64,000 nucleotides of DNA from positions 24,230-88,229 of the forward strand of contig JBLILN010000007.1 in NCBI GenBank assembly GCA_047635695.1. The letters run 5' to 3'. This DNA comes from UBA2136 sp047635695 (GTDB lineage: Bacteria; Pseudomonadota; Alphaproteobacteria; UBA2136). Under the pieces are notes generated by a model. It had not been told where the DNA came from. It saw only the letters and a list, made by a program, of their open reading frames with translations, and did not search any database. Below, piece after piece: positions 59,154 to 64,000 of this stretch (position 1 is the stretch's first letter; the number at the start of each line of letters is the position of its first letter). A program made the position numbers and the translations under genes.

Positions 59154-60983
59154 TTAACTGCTCTTTTCCTGGTCAATGGTAGGGGCAGTAAGTTCTTTCG
59201 CTAGTTGCTCTGGCGATTGATTGATTTTTGTCCAATTAACAAGGTGGATATGCTGCTTTTTACAGCCTTTAAGCTCTTGTTCTCCAAGGTCTGTAAATAT
59301 ATGTTCGCCATTTTTAACAATACCATGTACAGACTCTGTAATGGCAATTTGCCCGCCAACAGCAAGTGACATAATTCTGGCGGTTAAGTTGACACTACCA
59401 CCAAAAATATCACCGTCTATAGACACTATATCACCAGCGCCAATACCTATACGAGCCTTAAACTCACGGCTAGGCATAGCTTTGCAAAATAAGTCAAAGC
59501 CACGTTGAATGGCAATCGCTGCTTCAACTGCTTTGCTGACGTTATTAAACATGGCTAAAATACCGTCACCAGTGTGTTTAATTTCTTGTCCACGAAATTG
59601 TGCTAACACCTTACGGACAATATCATTGTGTGCATGTAAAACATCGATCATCCACTTGTCGCCATGCACCCTTGTGGATTCAGTAAAACCTTCAATATCG
59701 GTAAAAATAATAGAGGCAAAAAATGAATTTGGCGAAGCTTCGCTTTGAAGTGCAATCCATTTTTTTAATGCGTCTTCATAGGTTAGAGGCGCGCTACTGT
59801 TTTCAATATATGTTTTAGCATCGGCAACGCCACGGTCAAATAAAATGGCATGCCTAGGTGTGTGAATATAATTACTTAATTGCTGGACAAAGCCTGTAGA
59901 TATTTCTGGGTTAACGTCAATTCTAGTGAGCAACATTGGCACCGACGACCCTACAAGGTTTTGTGGTAAGTTTAGATGTCGTATAGCATAGCTTGCACCA
60001 CCGCAAAGGTATAAGGTGGCGGCAAGATCATGCGTTTCTTTTAAAGAATCAGTCTCTTTATCGTAAGAAACACTTTTAATAGTGCGGCACATTTCAGTCA
60101 GTAACTCTCTTAAACTTGCTTCAGCAAGGGCTGTACTTTCTTCAGACTGATTTTTATTCTCTTGAGGCTGTGTCACCGAAAATTTTGAATTATCATTTAA
60201 AGTGTCTGCCTTCTGAATACTAGGGCTTGTAGATGCGGCGTCTTTAACTTTGGCGCCAGATGTTTGTGGGCTGAAAGAATTTGCGGAAGCTTTTTTGTTT
60301 TTAATATTCATAGCTGCTATATCAGGCATCGCCGCTGAAATAGCATTCTTCATTTCGGGAATTTGTTCACTTGCTAGTTTTTCAAGGGTATCCTTACTTA
60401 AACCAAGCGTCTTCCAAGCGATATCACTGTCCATATTTTCCTTTTGATTATGTAGGCGTGATGCTTGTTCTGTTACCTGATAAACGATATAAGACAGAAA
60501 TATTGACAAGATAAAGGTAGTTCCCATAACAATAGCTTGCATCGCTGAGTTTGCATCCGCTGAAAGGAGCGACGGCGAAAAGAAAGTTAATATAAACCCT
60601 ATGAAGCCAGTTAAAGCACTATTCATAATAGCGCGTTGTTTGTCTTTTTCAGTGAAGAGAGGGTCTTCTGTTTTTTTAGGTTTCTCTTTTTGTTTTTTTA
60701 ATTTTGGTATGCTTTTAATAATAGGAGTAGGTTTTGATTGTTTTTTGTGCCCTAGTTTTAAATCGCTGCGTACGTCCATGTAGGTCGGTTGTTTAATATT
60801 AGAGTCACGACTTTTGAAGTAGCTTACACGCATTTTACTGGACCATAAAACGCAAACGGAACTATAATTATTTGAAATGTCACGTGCTTGATAGATGGCG
60901 TCATTTTCTTGATTGTCATCAAAAAATGAGTAAATTTCCCAGCGACCGTCCCTGTGGATACATACTTCGAAGCCTGCACTCAT
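59154..60983 (-). CDS. Membrane-bound class III adenylate/guanylate cyclase
   Basis: The 609-residue protein has an N-terminal alpha/beta module (VCIHRDGRWEIYSFFDDNQEN, about residues 5-50). A Lys/Pro-rich linker and two membrane helices (about 125-145 and 153-173) follow, then a long disordered region (about 200-290). A helical middle domain comes next, and a C-terminal class III cyclase domain. The metal-binding aspartates are present (FTDIEGFTESTR and KHTGDGILAMF). VNLTARI supplies the Asn/Arg pair of the transition state. Lys in EIKHTGDG suggests ATP, so cyclic AMP is the likely product. The start ATG at 60983 is preferred to a TTG three codons upstream. It is divergent from the 61309 sensor. 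Confidence 0.9.
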   Translation of the reverse strand: MSAGFEVCIHRDGRWEIYSFFDDNQENDAIYQARDISNNYSSVCVLWSSKMRVSYFKSRDSNIKQPTYMDVRSDLKLGHKKQSKPTPIIKSIPKLKKQKEKPKKTEDPLFTEKDKQRAIMNSALTGFIGFILTFFSPSLLSADANSAMQAIVMGTTFILSIFLSYIVYQVTEQASRLHNQKENMDSDIAWKTLGLSKDTLEKLASEQIPEMKNAISAAMPDIAAMNIKNKKASANSFSPQTSGAKVKDAASTSPSIQKADTLNDNSKFSVTQPQENKNQSEESTALAEASLRELLTEMCRTIKSVSYDKETDSLKETHDLAATLYLCGGASYAIRHLNLPQNLVGSSVPMLLTRIDVNPEISTGFVQQLSNYIHTPRHAILFDRGVADAKTYIENSSAPLTYEDALKKWIALQSEASPNSFFASIIFTDIEGFTESTRVHGDKWMIDVLHAHNDIVRKVLAQFRGQEIKHTGDGILAMFNNVSKAVEAAIAIQRGFDLFCKAMPSREFKARIGIGAGDIVSIDGDIFGGSVNLTARIMSLAVGGQIAITESVHGIVKNGEHIFTDLGEQELKGCKKQHIHLVNWTKINQSPEQLAKELTAPTIDQEKSS

Positions 60984-61308
60984 GTTATTCAAACCTATTT
61001 ATTATAGTTAATGTGTAACCACGTGTGACCTCTTTAGAGGCGACATGGATTATATATACTTATATATGAAGCCACAAAAATTAAGTGACAACAACATATA
61101 ATCACCTTTTATATGGTTTTATATATGTTTATTTATGTAGGCATGTGACTTTAGGCCAATTTAGTTATGACGATAAGTTGTTTTTTTACAAATTTTGTAT
61201 ATTGTCAGTTGAAGTTGTTAAAACAATTGCTTTTGTAGTTATTTTGCTCAAAATGATTTCAGATATTTATAAAGCTTGCTAAAGTAAAAGAAAAAGAACT
61301 TTTAAAAT
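60984..61308. other. Divergent intergenic region, cyclase versus membrane sensor
   Basis: These 325 bases are very A+T-rich and hold the promoters of the divergent cyclase and sensor genes. A 65-codon open frame on the plus strand (61085-61282) has no ribosome site and looks spurious. Repeated TATATA-type runs are present (61050-61065, 61100-61125), but no clear dyad or terminator. Confidence 0.45.
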
Positions 61309-62514
61309 ATGAGTATAAAGAAAATTTCATCATTTAATTTTTGGCTTTTATACGCCTTACCATTTGCTTTTTTTTTCTGCCTAAGCTCTCTATGGGTGTT
61401 TAATATTATTGAAAAAAGCCAAAGGATTGAACTGCAGGCAAAACTTGAAAGGGGTTTGACAACTTTTAAATACTATAGTCAGTCTATCGAATCGATTGCC
61501 GATTTTTTACAAAACAACGAAAATCTCAAAGGTAAGTTTATCCACATTTCAAAAGCATTAGATTCTCTCGACTTGGTAATGAGTAAGCAAGAACGACAAG
61601 ACTTAAGTGTTTATTACGAAAAGTTAAATATGCCTCATAAAGATAAGATTCAATTTTTAAAGGATCAGAAATATGACCCTATATCTAAAAAACTACACTA
61701 CCTTTATATCGCAAAAAACCCTTATGCTTTAGGTAAAAAGGGTTTACTCGACCATGCACAGGATTACTCAAAATATAGCCAGCTTCATCAAGGTTTGCAT
61801 CAGCAATTAAGTAGTGTTAGTCGCAAATTTAATTTTTTTGATATTTTATATGTACGTAAAAAAGACATGCGCGTTATTTACTCTACAGAAAAAAGCCATG
61901 ATTTTGCACGGCCTTTAAACACAAATAGCTATGCTGCGTCTCCCCTTGCGCAGTCTGTTAAAAAAGTAATTGAAACCGAAAATAGAAACGCATCATCATT
62001 TCATAAACTGTCAAACAACAAAGAATATCAAAACAATGCCAATACATTTATATCTTTGCCTGTAAAGCACGAAGGAGAGTTGATAGGTGTATTGGTACTG
62101 CAGCTTTCTATTGACAGTTATGTGCCTATATATAAGGAAATGACACTGGCAGACGGTGAGCACATGTGCTGGCTTGATTTTTCAGAAACAGTTTACGGCT
62201 GCGACTTCAATAATGATCAACTTACATTCGAAGGGTTAGCTAAATTGACATCTGTACAGCAGGCGATCCTAAGTGTAAATGGCCTTATTAAAGAAAAAGG
62301 TTTTACAGGTAATAAAGTATTGAGCGCTTACCAAAATTATAATATTTGGGGCAATGATTATGTGCTTGTCGTGCAAAAAAGTTTTAAATCAATATGGCTG
62401 AAATTTGCAGAATTTATGACCATTTCTTTTATTTCACTTTTAGCGACTATTTGTATCGGCATGCTTTTAAAGGCTATTATTCGCCTTCCAGAGCAGAAGT
62501 TTAATAGCCTTTAG
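61309..62514 (+). CDS. Membrane-anchored periplasmic sensor protein without output domain
   Basis: This 401-residue protein has one helix at about residues 12-32 and another at about 367-390. A periplasmic domain of about 330 residues lies between them. The spacing and the segment AEDGEHMCWLDFSE-like part (LADGEHMCWLDFSETVYGCDF) suggest a PDC/Cache-type ligand sensor. It ends about 11 residues after the second helix, so it has no kinase, cyclase, GGDEF or chemotaxis output domain. It is divergent from a cyclase gene, which itself lacks a periplasmic sensor. A two-protein receptor/cyclase pair is possible, but this is inference. Confidence 0.75.
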   Translation: MSIKKISSFNFWLLYALPFAFFFCLSSLWVFNIIEKSQRIELQAKLERGLTTFKYYSQSIESIADFLQNNENLKGKFIHISKALDSLDLVMSKQERQDLSVYYEKLNMPHKDKIQFLKDQKYDPISKKLHYLYIAKNPYALGKKGLLDHAQDYSKYSQLHQGLHQQLSSVSRKFNFFDILYVRKKDMRVIYSTEKSHDFARPLNTNSYAASPLAQSVKKVIETENRNASSFHKLSNNKEYQNNANTFISLPVKHEGELIGVLVLQLSIDSYVPIYKEMTLADGEHMCWLDFSETVYGCDFNNDQLTFEGLAKLTSVQQAILSVNGLIKEKGFTGNKVLSAYQNYNIWGNDYVLVVQKSFKSIWLKFAEFMTISFISLLATICIGMLLKAIIRLPEQKFNSL

Positions 62515-62591
62515 TACCTCTAGTGCGGCCATCTTTTGGTAACGAGAAAATGTATTTCAGTTGCCCTTGTAGAGATAGGAAATAAGCTTTA

Positions 62592-64000
62592 TTAGACGCT
62601 AATGGTTGAGCGTATTTTCTTCATGATCGGTATGAATTTCTTTTCCCAATCGACTATTTTTAAGTCCATAGCGTAACGCTCCTCAACATCTTGTTTGTCG
62701 CTGAGGCTTGTCTTGTTTAGTTTGACCAAGTATTCCTTGTCGGCACTAAAGTTTTTCACCAAATACTTAATTGTTTTATTGTTCAGTGGCACACGATAAT
62801 ATTCTCGTAAATTACGGGCGAGGCGGTGCGCAACTTTGGTTCTAGTTTGCTGTAACTCTTCTATGGAAAGGAGTGCAAGGCCAACCTTGGTTCTGGTAGG
62901 GTCGTTGATATCAATATGACCAAAGCACGGCGCATGAGAATATTCAATAGCCAGCAATTCTTCGGGTTGGCTAAAGTTTAACATTTCATCCATGATCATC
63001 ACATATTCCATCGCCAGACGTTTGTAAGCCGTTGGCGTAAATTCAATACTGCTGAATTTTTCATATTTCTTACGTTGTTCTTTTAGGGTGTAATTATGTA
63101 AAAGTATCAGTTTTTTTGTGAGTAATAATTTTTGAGTATCGTCCAACGTAATATAGTCCTCACGAATAGACACGCTGTTATCATCGTCCTTATCACCTTC
63201 AAGCATAAAAGTGATAGATTTACCGTGTTTGCGCCATAACTTATCGTAGTCTTTGCGAATGTTGTTAAAAACGCGCGTAAAGCGTATGGCACGTTTGTGA
63301 TGATTTTCAACTTTTCTATAAAGTTTGAATGTTTCTCTGAGTGATTTGTGGTAGCGCCTTAAAGCAGGCATATCACCTTCTTTTATTGCTTTATTAATAA
63401 GTTCTTTAACTTCTTTGTATTGATCTTCAATTAAAGGGATAATTTCATCGACATTGAACCTTGTGGGAATAATAACATCACTTTGTGACATATTATTCAA
63501 AATTTCGGCCATAGCCTTTAGGCGGCTATTACGCTTTGCAATGGCTTGTTTGAGTAACGAGCGGCTACGATCGAGCTTTTTTTGTGCAATAACGTAGTCG
63601 GCATGGCCATTAAATTCAGGATGCAAAACAGGTATTTCACGGTCATTTAACATTTCAAAAGCGAAAGAAAAAATTTCATGGACATCGTCAAATGCTATGA
63701 GGGTAAGGTCATTATGTTCAATGGCGTTGAGCGTACGTTCTAAAAAGCCAAAAGGGCGTTCTTGTCCTTGTTGCATGGTTGGTGCTTCACCATCAAAGCG
63801 CATGCTAAGCATTTTTGAGGTACTAGGCGACACTTCCGCCAGCGATTCTATATGCCCCTTAACGACTGTTTCAATTTGGCTATATTCGTCTTTAATACGC
63901 GCCAACATACCGTGATGGCGGAATGTTTCAATACGCTTAATGGCATCCGACAGTTGGTTGTCGTCCGTGAGGTCTTTAATTACAACAGCAAGATCATCAC
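62592..64000 (-). CDS. Unrecognised large helical protein (5' end outside window)
   Basis: The frame is open from 64000 down to the stop at 62592, so the start is beyond the window; the ATG at 63908 is internal. The 470 or so visible residues are charged and mostly helical, with RKVENHHKRAIRFTRVFNNIRKDYDKLW and NSRLKAMAEILNNMSQSDV suggesting long helical bundles. No membrane helix, signal peptide, nucleotide-binding motif or known family is visible. It is convergent with the sensor gene. Confidence 0.7.
   Translation of the reverse strand, partial: DDLAVVIKDLTDDNQLSDAIKRIETFRHHGMLARIKDEYSQIETVVKGHIESLAEVSPSTSKMLSMRFDGEAPTMQQGQERPFGFLERTLNAIEHNDLTLIAFDDVHEIFSFAFEMLNDREIPVLHPEFNGHADYVIAQKKLDRSRSLLKQAIAKRNSRLKAMAEILNNMSQSDVIIPTRFNVDEIIPLIEDQYKEVKELINKAIKEGDMPALRRYHKSLRETFKLYRKVENHHKRAIRFTRVFNNIRKDYDKLWRKHGKSITFMLEGDKDDDNSVSIREDYITLDDTQKLLLTKKLILLHNYTLKEQRKKYEKFSSIEFTPTAYKRLAMEYVMIMDEMLNFSQPEELLAIEYSHAPCFGHIDINDPTRTKVGLALLSIEELQQTRTKVAHRLARNLREYYRVPLNNKTIKYLVKNFSADKEYLVKLNKTSLSDKQDVEERYAMDLKIVDWEKKFIPIMKKIRSTISV

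Noticed and set aside
61085..61282. Plus-strand 65-codon open frame before the sensor gene
   Set aside because: It has no ribosome site, lies in a very A+T-rich divergent promoter region and lacks protein-like features.

Overview
The window reads as ordinary chromosome of a Gram-negative alphaproteobacterium with an A+T-rich genome (about 40% G+C by eye). The evidence is complete Tol and Lpt envelope machinery, a divergent fabDG / rpsF-rpsR-rplI-dnaB block and a divergent pepA-holC / lptFG block, both typical of this class, a leucine-catabolic liu/mcc cluster, and several class III cyclase or GGDEF signalling proteins. The species cannot be named from the sequence. There is no plasmid, prophage block, insertion sequence or CRISPR array.

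Layout. 1-1.1 kb: the end of a bactofilin gene and a gamma-carbonic-anhydrase-like gene. 1.1-2.1 kb: a decayed pseudogene. 2.2-5.7 kb: tolQRAB on the minus strand, without the usual pal and ybgC neighbours. 5.9-8.9 kb: two small orphans, class I fructose-bisphosphate aldolase and rluD. 9.0-9.9 kb: tRNA-Glu and tRNA-Gly followed by about 400 bases packed with short hairpins. 9.9-11.2 kb: nadD with a possible Nudix-like partner. 11.2-17.8 kb (minus): lptF-lptG-lptD-surA-rsmA, the LPS transport and outer-membrane assembly block, with pdxA missing. 18.0-20.8 kb: pepA and holC. 21.4-24.7 kb: hldE-C-type adenylyltransferase and alaS. 25-30.3 kb: gamma-glutamyltransferase, a cold-shock protein, and an MscS channel with a membrane partner. 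30.4-32.3 kb: lysyl-tRNA synthetase fused to a DUF2000 domain. 32.6-37.7 kb: small exported proteins around dnaB and rplI-rpsR-rpsF. 38.0-39.7 kb: fabD-fabG. 40-46 kb: UspA, an ALDH7-type aldehyde dehydrogenase, a diguanylate cyclase, an ArsR-type regulator and an RlpA-like protein. 46.3-52.3 kb: leucine degradation genes mccB-liuC-mccA-hmgL plus a methyltransferase. 52.3-56.2 kb: a tryptophan-rich membrane protein, small orphans and a Uup-type ABC-F ATPase. 56.3-58.2 kb: an isolated homologue of the phage T5 A1 DNA-transfer/DNase family. 58.5-64 kb: Dps, an adenylate cyclase with a divergent orphan membrane sensor, and an unrecognised protein running off the window.

The most interesting items are the LysRS-DUF2000 fusion, the solitary T5-A1-like metallophosphoesterase on an otherwise phage-free chromosome, the hairpin array behind tRNA-Gly, and two families of short dispersed intergenic elements. 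One family sits just past the ends of plus-strand operons. The other carries a palindrome of the ATGTAC-N5-GTACAT type and lies upstream of genes.
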